Part shown: in pieces, positions 36,600-47,817 of the stretch
Position numbering within the stretch: the first letter of the stretch is position 1
How the letters are laid out: the number at the start of each line of letters is the position of its first letter
Assembly (NCBI GenBank): GCA_036971475.1
Contig: JBAIZL010000006.1
Span: 61,535,898 to 61,599,897, forward strand
DNA length: 64,000 bases
Source of the DNA: Prosapia bicincta
Lineage: Eukaryota > Arthropoda > Insecta > Hemiptera > Cercopidae
Direction: 5' to 3'
The notes under the pieces: model-generated
What the model was told of the DNA's origin: nothing
The model's input: the letters and a program-made list of their open reading frames with translations, nothing else
The model's database searches: none
Translations under genes and position numbers: made by a program

Positions 36600-38321
36600 C
36601 TCGGAAGGGTTTGGACGTTCTACGTTTCTTCATTTGAAGACAAACATTTTTTTTAAATGTTTACGTATTATATTTATGAAAACCGTGGTACTTTTTGGAA
36701 AATTTTCAGTATTTTGACACCATCTTTTGAAGTGTAATGAGAGTAACGTGACAAGAAAGAAAAGTTCAGAAGATTTTCTAATCACAAACGTGTCGAGCTT
36801 AACAGCCATTTTCGACTTTGTTTAGAGGTTATGTTTCCATACTTTCTGAAATATCGTATACTTTATTAAATTCATATTATAACACATGGCTCATTCAACA
36901 GCTGTTTTTATAGCTTGTAGGTTATGTTACTTCCAGTATAGCACATTAGTAGTAACTTGAAATATATAGTTATTATTAATTTATACTTATTTTCAAATTA
37001 AAATTACTTTAAAAAACATATAGAGCTACGGAAAATGATTCTTTTTATTAACTTACAATAATTTAATGTACGTAATATAAAACCCAATAATATTTAACGT
37101 AGTAAATAAAAATACTTTTATAAGATAATAATTATAATAACCTTTAAAAGTTAATACGTTTAATTTTATTACAAGAGATTTGCACTTTAATTGTGTAGTG
37201 CGTGCTGAAAAGATGGTATGAGAAAAACAAACTAGGTAATTATTTCCCTTGAATTGCTACAACTGTTTAATACTAAAAAATGCCCAAGAATAGCTGTCGG
37301 CATTAGTACAGTCCATGAGGCGATGACGTCAGCTACTGGTTACTGGCGGTTTTATTAGTAACGTTTACGGCAAACTATTACAGAGAACCAATAAAAAACG
37401 TTTCTTTTGCATTTAACTTTAATAGGGTGGAGTGGAGAGTCGTAACATGTTTATTAATAGCGTTGCCTTCTCGTTCATATCTTATTGTAAATATGTTACT
37501 GCAAATACAGTCTTGTGCGGTGACTCGATGGTGAATATATACTCTATTTGTACATTTGTAAAGTATTTCAACACTAACCCGAATATACTCGTAGCCCTAG
37601 CTTGTTTTAAATAATTGGGTCTTTTTGTTATAAACATCTCAGGCCAGTCTATTTTGCCAGTGTAGTTAAATACAGCCTAAGTAGATAAAAAAATTCGTTC
37701 TCTGACGAAAGCACATTACAATATATAACGATTTATTTCAATATTGCCGTCAACATTTCTGCTATTTAGGGACATTCTCGAAACTAAAACTTTCTTCAGT
37801 CACAACATAACTTGCAGTTTTTGTGCTGGTGGCTTACATCTTGAGGTTTTTTATTTAAATTACTTTTGGTATCACTTGGCAAATAATCACTTTGCAAAAT
37901 ATCAGTTAGTAGTGGTTTTTTTGCCAGTGATACCAAAGTAGTAACATGTCATAGATCTCCTAAGTATGATTGGATCTATAACAATAACTGGTTTCGTCAT
38001 TTGTTGTTAGTATTTATTTGTTCTAGAAAATTTTAGTATTGTGAATTGTCGTAATGAAATAGAATTTGGCAGAAACGTTCACGGAAATATTAAATTAAAT
38101 TCAGTAACTAGTTATAGGCCTATATCATCATATACTCTTCGTCAAAGTCTGAATGTTTATTACTTCACAAAAGAACTAACCTAAAAATACCGAACCCTTG
38201 AAGTAAGGTTATGTTTACGTTTTTAATTCATGTGCCATTTCTGTAGAAGTCTTTGTTGCTATTACTCTAAGTAGGAAAATGCAAATGTGCGGTAAATATT
38301 AACACTACATTAAAATTTCAG
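36600..38321. other. COX7C intron 1, distal part
   Basis: AT-rich. A palindromic CRE-type word TGACGTCA occurs at 37324-37331. A weak relative of the CAGCTG segment lies near 36898. The intron ends with the acceptor TTAAAATTTCAG at 38321. Confidence 0.4.
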
Positions 38322-38438
38322 AACTTGCCCTTCAATATCCACGGCAAGTACAGATTAACCCTTCTGTTCGCCCTTTTCTTCGGCTCTGCCACGGCCATTC
38401 CCTTCCTGATGCTGCGATCACAGTTGCTGAAGAACTAG
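38322..38438 (+). CDS. COX7C: Cytochrome c oxidase subunit 7C, coding exon 2
   Basis: Codes for the 38 C-terminal residues and the stop (TAG, 38436-38438). It opens with NLPFNIHGKYRL, the conserved start of the mature subunit. The single membrane helix follows (LLFALFFGSATAIPF), then the basic matrix-side end MLRSQLLKN. This is the canonical COX7C layout, including FxxGSxxAxPF and the QLLK end. It joins exon 1 in phase 0 (GVPGE|NLPF). Unusually, GTGAGT follows the stop codon immediately (38439), a strong donor that implies an intron in the 3'UTR. A candidate acceptor is at 41901, inside the downstream duplicated block. Confidence 0.93.
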   Translation, partial: NLPFNIHGKYRLTLLFALFFGSATAIPFLMLRSQLLKN

Positions 38439-38584
38439 GTGAGTACAGTACAACGTCTAACTTACTGATTCATTCATCCTTGTGTTAATAGTTGCCAAAG
38501 ATCGATTTGACTTCCTATTTAAATTTTGTTTGTATGTGTTAGATAAAAAATACATTATAAACTAAAATTTTAACAAGTAATATA

Positions 38585-39030
38585 AATATAAAGTTTTAAT
38601 CAATTCCTACTTAATTCAAATTTCTTTAAAATTCTAGTTACTTTTTAATAAATAATTAAATTATTACAAATAAAGTACCATAACCTATGCGTAAAACAGC
38701 TGATCTACCACATAACCTATAGCATAAAATCAGCTGTTTTATGAAATCATATGTTATCACTTATTTTAAGCCAAATGTGAAGAAATAACTTTATTGCATA
38801 GCTTGTCCCTTTTATGAAAAGTTTTTATCGCATATAAAACTGAAATTAATTTCTAAAATTTGATTAATGAATTAATATTTGGAAAACTGTATTAACATCA
38901 AGTGTCATCCACAACTAATTAAAAAAAAAATGTATTTGAACTTGAGTGGATGAATAAAAGGTGTTTAATTAAGGAATGGTAATTTAACAGAATATATAAA
39001 TATATATGAACAAATAGAAGAAATTGAAAA
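38585..39030 (+). repeat. Dispersed repeat family D copy
   Basis: Head CAATTCCTACTTAATTC at about 38602, a well-preserved palindromic segment (AAAACAGCTGATC...AATCAGCTGTTTTATG, about 38694-38748), stem-loop ATCCACAACTA...GAGTGGATGAAT at about 38907-38956, and a short tail GAACAAATAGAAGAAATTG at about 39009. It lies in the putative 3'UTR intron of COX7C. Confidence 0.65.
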
Positions 39031-39845
39031 ATACGAACATAAGCCCAATGCTTTCAACTATAACTTAATTTTTTTTATATATAGCCAAATCTTACCTAAC
39101 CGGATAGTTTGTAGCTATAATTTAAGAGCTGCATAGTAATGCAGTATAACATTGTGGTTATGAAGACTTACTTGATGCATGATTGTGTTTTAAGAGTGCA
39201 ATTTTGTTTGTATGGTGATAATAAATGTAGGTTTTAACAAACCATTTTCTTCTTGTTTAGAATGTTTTTTCTAGTAGCACATGTAAAAACGGAAAAAATA
39301 CATTTAGAATATAAATTTAGCGATTTTTAAATTTTATATAAATTATATTAATTATAAAATAAAAATTATAAATATCTGCTACCAATGTTTAATTAAACAA
39401 ATTTAAGACACTGTAGGAAACAGATTGCCGTTGGTAGGGGGTGATAAAAATCAGCTGATCGAAGAAACTGGAGCTCTGGAATCATACGTGTGGCTTTAAC
39501 TCACGACTTCTTTACAAAAAAGTGTCACAGAAGAGTTCGCTTGAACAACAAAGAATGCAACAACTTGCATGAACATAATGTAGTATATGTAGGACGTTGG
39601 TTCATAAGAAAGCGGACGTGTTGATTTGAATGGCATCTTCATACCCAAGTAAAAAGGCGCGCTTTGGTAAAACTTTATCGCGTAAGTTCTACGGGCAAGT
39701 TTATCCCACATTCTGCCTTCCCGACTTTAATAGCATGAGAACATTTTACTTAGCGTACAAATTTACAATAAAATCTAAGTTAAACTGGTTAGTGGTTGTA
39801 ATAGTTCAATGTAATGGTAGAATGCCGAGTCAATGACGTAAATAA

Positions 39846-40680
39846 AAAGTGTAGATATAAAGTGTAGCTATAAAGTGTATCTATAAAGTGTAGCTATAAA
39901 GTGTATCTATAAAGTGTAGCTATAAAGTGTCCCTATAAAGTGTATCTATAAAGTGTTGCTATAAAGTGTATCTCTGAATTGTAGCTATAAAGTGTATCTA
40001 TAAAGTGTAGCTATAAAATGTCGCTATAAAGTGTATCTATAAAGTATAGCTATATATTGTATCTATAAAGTATCGCTATAAAGTGTCGCTATAAAGTGTA
40101 TCTATAAAGTGTAGCTATAAAGTGTATCTATAAAGTGTAGCTATAAAGTGTATCTATGAAGTGTAGCTATAAAGTGTAGCTATAAAGTGTATCTATAAAG
40201 TATAGCTATATATTGTATCTGTAAAGTGTAGCTATAAAGTATCGCTATAAAGTGTATCTATAAAGTGTAACTATAAAGTGTCGCTATAAAGTGTATCTAT
40301 AAAGTATAGCTATATATTGTATCTATAAAGTGTAGCTATAAAGTATCGCTATAAAGTGTAGCTATAAAGTGTCGCTATAAAGTGTCGCTATAAAGTGTAT
40401 CTATAAAGTGTAGCTATAAAGTGTTGCTATAAAGTGTATCTATAAAGTGTAGCTATAAAGTGTATCTATAAATTGTAGCTATAAAGTGTAACTATAAAAT
40501 GTATCTATAAAGTATAGCTATATATTGTATCTATAAAGTGTATCTATAAAGTGTAGCTATAAAGTATCGCTATAAAGTGTATCTATAAAGTGTAGCTATA
40601 AAGTGTTGCTATAAAGTGTATCTATAAAGTGTTGCTATAAAGTGTAGCTATAAAGTGTATCTATAAAGTGTAGCTGTAAA
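39846..40680 (+). repeat. 13-bp minisatellite TATAAAGTGTAGC (copy 1)
   Basis: About 64 imperfect units of TATAAAGTGT[AG/AT/CG/TG]C. Units with AGC and ATC often alternate, giving a 26-bp superstructure. Occasional units read TATATATTGTATC. Confidence 0.93.
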
Positions 40681-40929
40681 AACCCCAAAAAGACAATATA
40701 GAAATTTCAAAGTTGTTAACTTAATTATTTCTTAAAAGATACAATACTTCATGAAGATGTTGACATATCGACATATTAAATTTAATAATAAATTATTGTC
40801 TTGCAGCAGTATTTTACCCTTGCCTGGTATATAGACCAGGAAGTATAACTATTCTTAAAATACAGTTATCTCTAGTTAAAATATGTTACTCTATACTGGT
40901 ATTTAAACAAATATCAAAACATATATATT

Positions 40930-41002
40930 TGTGTACATTTTTCTGCCTTTCCTAATATTACAATACTTTCCTCTGTTGGCGCGTTTCGGAATCAGCTGAT
41001 TT
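40930..41002 (+). repeat. Solo arm of a foldback family (copy 1)
   Basis: TTTTTCTGCCTTTCCTAA followed by TTACAATACTTTCC and GGCGCGTTTCGGAATCA. It matches the arms of the foldback nested at 42343-42545. The second copy of this arm is at 51679-51751. Confidence 0.55.
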
Positions 41003-41136
41003 TATGTTATACTTTTTATAACTATGTCTACAGAAATTTTGAATTGAGAAAAACGTTTAATTCTCATATAAGGATGTTTTCATATAAAAAATTGGAGTAA
41101 AACTATATAACTTATTGTTATTATTATATGGAATTA

Positions 41137-41446
41137 CAGTAGAGTCCCGCTATTCCGAACCTCGCTATTTCGAAAATCCGCATATTCCGAACAGGAGGAG
41201 AGTGAAAAGGAGCGGGGGTATAAGTATATTTTTAACCGCCCACTGCCCGACTGCGCTGTGCGTCCTAGAAGCTCTAGAAAAATCTATCAATACTGTATTG
41301 ACATGACGCTAGCAAGTGCTCCCTCTTTTAACTTACACCTTAACTGTCAATATGTTGATTAAATATTTAAAATCCGCCTATTCCGTATTTCCTCTAATCT
41401 GAACAAGGTTCGGTCCCAGTTAGTACGGAATACCGAGACTCTACTG
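41137..41446. mobile_element. pogo-like MITE (copy 1)
   Basis: 310 bp with inverted ends CAGTAGAGTCCCGCTATTCC and, on the other strand, CAGTAGAGTCTCGGTATTCC, flanked by TA on both sides (41135-41136 and 41447-41448). The CAGTAGA...CCG-AA terminus with a TA duplication is typical of pogo/Tigger-type Tc1/mariner elements. It has no transposase. Confidence 0.75.
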
Positions 41447-41901
41447 TATTTGTATTGAGATTTATCAAAATTTAAAATATTTATTAACTTATCAGTTCTA
41501 TTTAATAATAACCATTTTCCTTAACAATGTTCAATAAATAATATAACATAACCTACGTGTTAAAACAGTTGTTTTACAACATAACGTATAACATAAAATT
41601 AGCTGATACATGAAATCATGTTATCATTTAATTCACTTTGAGGTAACTCATAGCGTAACCTTACGGAAATTACACTGACGCGAAATTGTATATTAATGTC
41701 CACCCAATACGTGTATGTAGGGGTCGCTATAGACGTTTTCACTTTAAAAACAATATTTTGTAAAATTTATAAAAAGCAAGACAGTTTTCTATGTAAGCCA
41801 ACTCCACTCCTATTTTATCTTAATTAGAATTTTAATGTTGTTTTTGTGTTTTTGTAGACAAAGTGGTATGTTATTCTTTACATTTAGGTTTATTGTTTCA
41901 G

Positions 41902-42171
41902 ATGCCAGACAGAAAGAATGACAGCTATGTTCGGAAAGGAGGCTACAATTATATCTAGCTTGGGCCTCGCCTTGGACTCTTATGCATTTATAGAACGTTT
42001 ATAGATTTTATTAATGAGAGTTAACTGTAATTAATGTCTTTGTTAATTTTTAATGTTTCTTTGGTTTATTGAATAGTTGTTTCACAAATATACTTTAATC
42101 AAGTTGTTCTGTTAACCTTATAGGCTGTTAGTAAGTAATTGGCTCGTGATTTAATGCTATAAACAAATAAA
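41902..42171 (+). other. COX7C: Candidate COX7C 3'UTR exon (copy 1)
   Basis: A good acceptor (TTTATTGTTTCAG, ending 41901) and an alternative one (TTTTTGTAG, ending 41858) follow the donor placed directly after the COX7C stop codon. The sequence that follows is less AT-rich at first, and AATAAA occurs at 42166-42171. The exon is inferred from splice signals only. A short frame MPDRKNDSYVRKGGYNYI from the acceptor is probably not translated. An identical copy lies at 52651-52920. Confidence 0.4.
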
Positions 42172-42695
42172 TAACTCTACACGAATTCACAAAACAATCT
42201 GCTTAATTAGTATACTCGTTTCGATGACTTCTGTCATCATCAGTGACACCACTACAAATTTACAACTGCAACTAAAATGTACTAGTAGCATCAGTAAAAT
42301 TCCTAATGTACTCATCTTCGCTTCAGTTAATAATAATGTTTGTATATATTCGCGTTCATTTTTTTGCGTTTCCTAACATTACAATATTTTCCTTTGTCGA
42401 CGCCTTTCGTAATTACTCCATTTACAAAACGTAAATAGTACTCCGTCATTCTTAATGTACGATTTAGGTTTTGAAAATGAAATGATTCCGAAATGCGTCA
42501 ACAAAGGAAAATATTGTAATGTTAGGAAAGGCAGAAAAATGTACTCGAATAAATGTTGCATCAATAATACCAGTTGTAAATTGTAGTGATTTCACTGATG
42601 ATGATGACATAAGTCATCGAAACGCGTACAACAATAAAGTATAGGCCTACTGTATTGAGTTAGTGTGCAGTTATTTATGTTCTTATACTATGCAT
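42163..42695. mobile_element. Foldback of a fourth Penelope-like tail (copy 1)
   Basis: Outer arms: left 42163-42260 and, on the other strand, right 42695-42590. Each starts AAATAACT and carries a hairpin starting CTGATGATGA and ending TCATCGAAACG (minus 42243-42219, plus 42595-42622). A second foldback (42343-42545) is nested in the centre. Confidence 0.65.
42343..42545. repeat. Nested foldback (copy 1)
   Basis: Arms at about 42360-42412 and 42490-42542 are reverse complements (TTTCCTAACATTACAATATT / AATATTGTAATGTTAGGAAA). A solo arm of the same family lies at 40930. Confidence 0.7.
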
Positions 42696-43241
42696 CCCGA
42701 AGATTGGAACATAGGCACTTAATCTACCTGCTATCTCCCTCTTTTTATCCTTATCATTGTCTCACAGTATTGTGTGTTGCCAACGCCTTCTAGATAGTGT
42801 TGCTTTCGCCTCACCTAATGCAGATAAAGTTTGTTTTCATTAAGTCATCGAAATATTACAATATTATTAACGATAAATGTAATATAGAAAATAAAATTTT
42901 ACGTCTATTCCTACCGAGGTCGACAAAATAATATTCTGTTATAGCTAATTTTTCTTTTATAATTACAATTAATATAAATATGTATATAAATACGACAGAA
43001 TCACAATATCAAGTGGCAAAATAGAAAGCGAATATCCTTCCAATTCCATTTCCCTATCTACACAGTATATGGTGTTGGACTATTATTTTTGTTTGTTACT
43101 ATTTATTTACTTCTTTCTCGTTTCTAATTTATGACGCCGGGGCTAGTGAACAACTTCTTATACTATCCACATTAATGCTTAACTACTGCAACGAACTTTT
43201 CTGTTATAATTTCATATACTTCTACATAAATAATTTAATTT

Positions 43242-43303
43242 TAGCTAAGTTGGCTCAATGCCAAAATGCTAGATTTCAAACATGTAGTTCCTCAGTTCGA
43301 TCC
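43242..43303 (+). other. tRNA-like A and B boxes, possible SINE head (copy 1)
   Basis: TAGCTAAGTTGG (43242-43253) fits an RNA polymerase III A box, and AGTTCGATCC (43294-43303) fits a B box, at nearly tRNA spacing. No acceptor stem could be formed, so this is not an intact tRNA. It may be a tRNA-derived promoter of a SINE or a chance match. Confidence 0.35.
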
Positions 43304-43321
43304 GACTGGAACGATTGACAA

Positions 43322-43862
43322 TTTGTACAAGCTATATATAAGGAGAGTGTGAGCTAATAGAAGGAATTTGTACAAGCTATATATAAGGAGAGTGTGAGCT
43401 AATAGAAGGAATTTGTACAAGCTATATATAAGGAGAGTGTGAGCTAATAGAAGGAATTTGTACAAGCTATATATAAGGAGAGTATGAGCTAATAGAAGGA
43501 ATTTGTACAAGCTATATATAAGGAGAGTGTGAGCTAATAGAAGGAATTTGTACAAGCTATATATAAGGAGAGTGTGAGCTAATAGAAGGAATTTGTACAA
43601 GCTATATATAAGGAGAGTATGAGCTAATAGAAGGAATTTGTACAAGCTATATATAAGGAGAGTGTGAGCTAATAGAAGGAATTTGTACAAGCTATAAATA
43701 AGGAGAGTGTGAGCTAATAGAAGGAATTTGTACAAGCTATATATAAGGAGAGTATGAGCTAATAGAAGGAATTTGTACAAGCTATATATAAGGAGAGTGT
43801 GAGCTAATAGAAGGAATTTGTACAAGCTATATATAAGGAGAGTGTGAGCTAATAGAAGGAAT
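43322..43862. repeat. 45-bp minisatellite (copy 1)
   Basis: About 12 units of TTTGTACAAGCTATATATAA + GGAGAGT[GA]TGAGCTAATAG + AAGGAA. Since 45 is a multiple of three, a minus-strand frame repeats a 15-residue hydrophobic peptide. This is an artefact of the array. Confidence 0.95.
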
Positions 43863-44239
43863 TGAATAAGATGAAGAAATATTAAAATTGATTTTTTCAA
43901 ATCATTATGGTCTACAAATAAAATTATCAAGTTGGGGGGGGGAGGTACTAGGAGTGAGGGTAAACATTGTAATCACCAAAGTTCGTCAAACACATCATTG
44001 ATTAGGTCTACACACAAACAAGTTGACTTACAAAGAATCTAACATACTTGTATAAAATTGATAAATAATCCTGTACACTTTTTTAAATTTATATTAAAAT
44101 GTGAACATTTGCATGCAATAAAATTTACTTTTTCCTAAAAAAAGGATGGCGTTTCCCATTATAAACTCAGTTAGGGTTCGGATTGATACTGGGAAATACC
44201 TGCCAAAAACATCGTGTTCACTTGGACATAAAGGTAAGT

Positions 44240-45060
44240 GCTACTAAGGTAGATGCTTCCATATCGATACATGTTAGTGTGGACATTTTGTGCTACTAAG
44301 GTAGATGCTTCCATATCGATACATGTTAAAGTGTGGACATTTTGTGCTACTAAGGTAGATGCTTCCATATCGATACATGTTAAAGTGTGGACATTTTGTG
44401 CTACTAAGGTAGATGCTTCCATATCGATACATGTTAAAGTGTGGACATTTTGTGCTACTAAGGTAGATGCTTCCATATCGATACATGTTAAAGTGTGGAC
44501 ATTTTGTGCTACTAAGGTAGATGCTTCCATATCGATACATGTTAAAGTGTGGACATTTTGTGCTACTAAGGTAGATGCTTCCATATCGATACATGTTAAA
44601 GTGTGGACATTTTGTGCTACTAAGGTAGATGCTTCCATATCGATACATGTTAAAGTGTGGACATTTTCTGCTACTAAGGTAGATGCTTCCATATCGATAC
44701 ATGTTAAAGTGTGGACATTTTGTGCTACTAAGGTAGATGCTTCCATATCGATACATGTTAAAGTGTGGACATTTTGTGCTACGAAGGTAGATGCTTCCAT
44801 ATCGATACATGTTAAAGTGTGGACATTTTGTGCTACTAAGGTAGATGCTTCCATATCGATACATGTTAAAGTGTGGACATTTTGTGCTACTAAGGTAGAT
44901 GCTTCCATATCGATACATGTTAAAGTGTGGGCATTTTGTGCTACTAAGGTAGATGCTTCCATATCGATACATGTTAAAGTGTGGGCATTTTGTGCTACTA
45001 GGGTAGATGCTTCCATATCGATACATGTTAATCGATACATGTTAAAGTGTGGACATTTTG
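44240..45060. repeat. 54-bp minisatellite (copy 1)
   Basis: About 15 highly uniform units containing GCTACTAAGGTAGATGCTTC, CATATCGATACATGTTAAAG and TGTGGACATTTTGT. Single variant units (for example TTTTCTGC, GCTACGAAGG and TGGGCATT) fix the order of copies. As 54 is a multiple of three, long frames are open on both strands. No start context or motif supports a protein. Confidence 0.95.
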
Positions 45061-47610
45061 AGCTACTACATTTGTAGCTCTAGTTGAAGATGAAAACAAA
45101 AATAACTTTAAAAAGCCCAATTTTTTGGTTTAAAAGCAAAATTATTTTAGTTATCTTGTAATGATTTTAATAATATTATTATCCGTAACTCAATAGCTTT
45201 GTGAAATTGTAATAATTTAATGAATCCAGTAAAGTTTCCTAATGTAAACTAATAAATAAGATGTTTTCAAATTTCTTTGCTTTTGAAACTTTATTCAACA
45301 AAAACCATTTAGGACAATTATTTACAACATATTTTTTAAAAAAAATAATAAGTTCCGTTAAGAAATGAGATGTAGGTTGAAATCTTACAAAATTTTACAG
45401 CCTACCCAGCTTGTAAAGTCTCTATTACTTGAAACTATCGCTAGACCAGGTTTTGTTCACCTTTATTTTTAGAAAGGTTTATCATTTGTGGTAAGCAAAA
45501 TTTTAGGTCGATAGTCTTTGCTTTACTGAAGTAGTAGATCAGCCTTAATCGAACTTTCTTATTGAAAAGTAGTTTTTATTAACTCCAAACAAATAGCCAA
45601 CATCAATTATAAAGAAATGGTTGTATGTTAAACATACATGCTTGAAATGGCAAGAAGGTTAAAATAATATCTTGAATCAGATAATAGTTGGCTATATATT
45701 CTACAACGATTAAAATGAGTTGTTATAAAACAATTCCATTCAAAGTTAATTCGATTTAAAACAAATTTAATTAAATTTGAAAAAATTTAAAACTTTACTA
45801 AATTAATGCTTCGTGTATTATAACCTTAAATCAAACTTTAATAAATGATGGTAATTATCGATTATACACTCGTCATCGATTTTGCAAGGACATTGTACAT
45901 GGTGATACAGAATGTTCAGAATAATAAAATCAGGTGTTTACACCACAAAAATTAGAAAAATTATACAGGGGCCTCATATAAACTTACTTTTAATTTTGGG
46001 GACCAGTTAGTTATTTCTTAAGATCAAATACACACTCGTTCACTAAAGAATTAACTTTCTTTGTACACTTAGACTACATAATGACTAGTTAGGCTTGGGA
46101 CGGACCCTTATTACTATTTCAATTTACACCTACATACGTTTACGCCAAAAGTTGAAATCGTTACTAAAGAAAATTTTCGCTTCAGCAACAGAAATTTGCC
46201 CCGCTATTAGCGCCACCTAACATATTTTGTCACGTGCCTAACCTTTCCTTCAAGACGCCTTGGAAAGATATTTCATACTAAACATTTACATTTTACAACT
46301 TTCTAATCGTCCCCACACCATCATACACGGAGCTTAATAAAAATTAAGAATTCTTTACAAAATAAAAGTAACAGGTTATACTACATTATAATATCCCTAT
46401 TAAGTACCTGCCTATGCGGGAGTGGGCAAGCTCGAGCTGAGCCTGAGGGCGCCAACTATTTAGGAGCGCTGATGGATTTTCATAATTATAGGAAATTTCG
46501 TCAAAATATACATGTAGGAACTAAAAACGTTAAGCGAAAATGTATATGCAATAGAGAGTAGGTATGAAAAATTTCGAATGTTTTTATTTCTCTAGACAAA
46601 ACTTTATGTTTTATTGAAAAAGTACACAAAATTTCAAATGTTAAGAAGTATAAAATGTTTGTTAAGATAAATTTAATCAAACTATAAACACGTTTATTTA
46701 TGGCAAAAATTTCAAATTAGTACTTGATCACTTTTAGAACCAGGGAAAAACGAAGGCGTTAGGCCTATTTATTGTAAATTAAATCCAAATTTCTGTTTTT
46801 TATCTGTACGTTTTTTAATCTACTGAGTTGGTATAGTTTCAAATTATTACGATTACAAGCAAAAATAGTATTAAATGTGAATATTATAACATTTCTTATC
46901 ATCGAATTGTTCCCAGATTATTTTGTATTTATTACAATGTTATGTTATGTAGGCTATAAAATTCACTTTTCGTACTTAAAAAATTGTTCAAAAGTTACAA
47001 GGGTACCTAGAGAAATTTTGCCCGACTAAATGTTAAAGCCAAATGCCGGCGCTCCAAAATATTCGATTAGGATACATTTATTTTAAAAACTAATAAGGTT
47101 AGGCCTACTAACACTCGAGATAAACAGTTCATGCTTGAAGTGAAACACGGCCAAACCGGATACTCTGTAGCTGTATTGTGGTTCAACTATTTGACCTTAT
47201 TTTAGAAGAAAACCTTAAAATACTTGAGTTGTATGTGAGGATATTTTGTTTCTTTTCGTTTTTTGGGGTGTCGTTATCTTTTTTGTATGTATCTGAGGGC
47301 TTTTTGAATCATCAGCTATAATTTATGTCTAAAATAGTTAGTTTTTCTTACAAGTTACTAAAACTGTAACAAAAAGTGTAAAAAGTTACCAATAGTTACT
47401 TTCATAGACTCTTATTGAATCCTATTGAACAAGACAAGTCACATAAAGACTACTAGTAATGATCGACTCACTGAGATTAGGCCTATTACGAAATGAATAG
47501 GCCCTACTTATAGCAATTAAAGTTTAGAATAATAATATCATCAATATTTTATTATTAGGTAAATAGTAACACTAAGCGAAAAGTTAGGTCTTGATATCTA
47601 CACAACGTCT
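45061..47610. other. AT-rich sequence without recognised features (copy 1)
   Basis: No ORF, element end or tandem repeat was recognised in this 2.5-kb stretch. It is repeated at 55810-58360. Confidence 0.4.
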
Positions 47611-47611
47611 A

Positions 47612-47615
<4 letters not shown>

Positions 47616-47686
<71 letters not shown>
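47616..47686. repeat. (TA)n microsatellite (copy 1)
   Basis: Uninterrupted TA. The corresponding array in copy 2 is 4 bp longer and carries a GATA interruption. Confidence 0.9.
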
Positions 47687-47692
<6 letters not shown>

Positions 47693-47817
47693 GCCTATAT
47701 TGTATTGGATATATGGCATCATTTTCCATATTGTTCAGATGAACATATTTTACACAAAAACTCATTTTAAACAAGAAACACGTTATTACGAAAAAATATA
47801 CTACCATAAATTAAAAG

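Larger units (their letters stand above)
42890..43880 (+). repeat. Dispersed repeat family D copy with 45-bp minisatellite tail (copy 1)
   Basis: Head CTATTCCTACCGAGGTCGAC at about 42905-42924, then ATTACAATTAATATAAATATG and AGAATCACAATATCAAGTGG as in other copies. At the position of the family's tail lies the 45-bp array, whose unit includes the family end word GAGTGTGAGCTAATAGAAGGAATT. Confidence 0.65.

Noticed and set aside
39496..39836. Overlapping frames of 71 and 68 codons, repeated at 50245-50585
   Set aside because: Their exact recurrence reflects the segmental duplication, not conservation. No motif is visible.
41115..41306. 63-codon frame, repeated at 51864-52055
   Set aside because: It lies across the terminal repeat of the pogo-like MITE and is not a transposase.
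43292..43930. 212-codon frame with 15-residue hydrophobic repeats
   Set aside because: It is a by-product of the 45-bp minisatellite. A one-base change in copy 2 breaks it, as expected for non-coding DNA.
44171..45077. Three overlapping frames of 250-289 codons on both strands
   Set aside because: They arise from a 54-bp array whose period is a multiple of three. There is no motif, no start context and no conservation signal. The same holds for the duplicate at 54920-55826.
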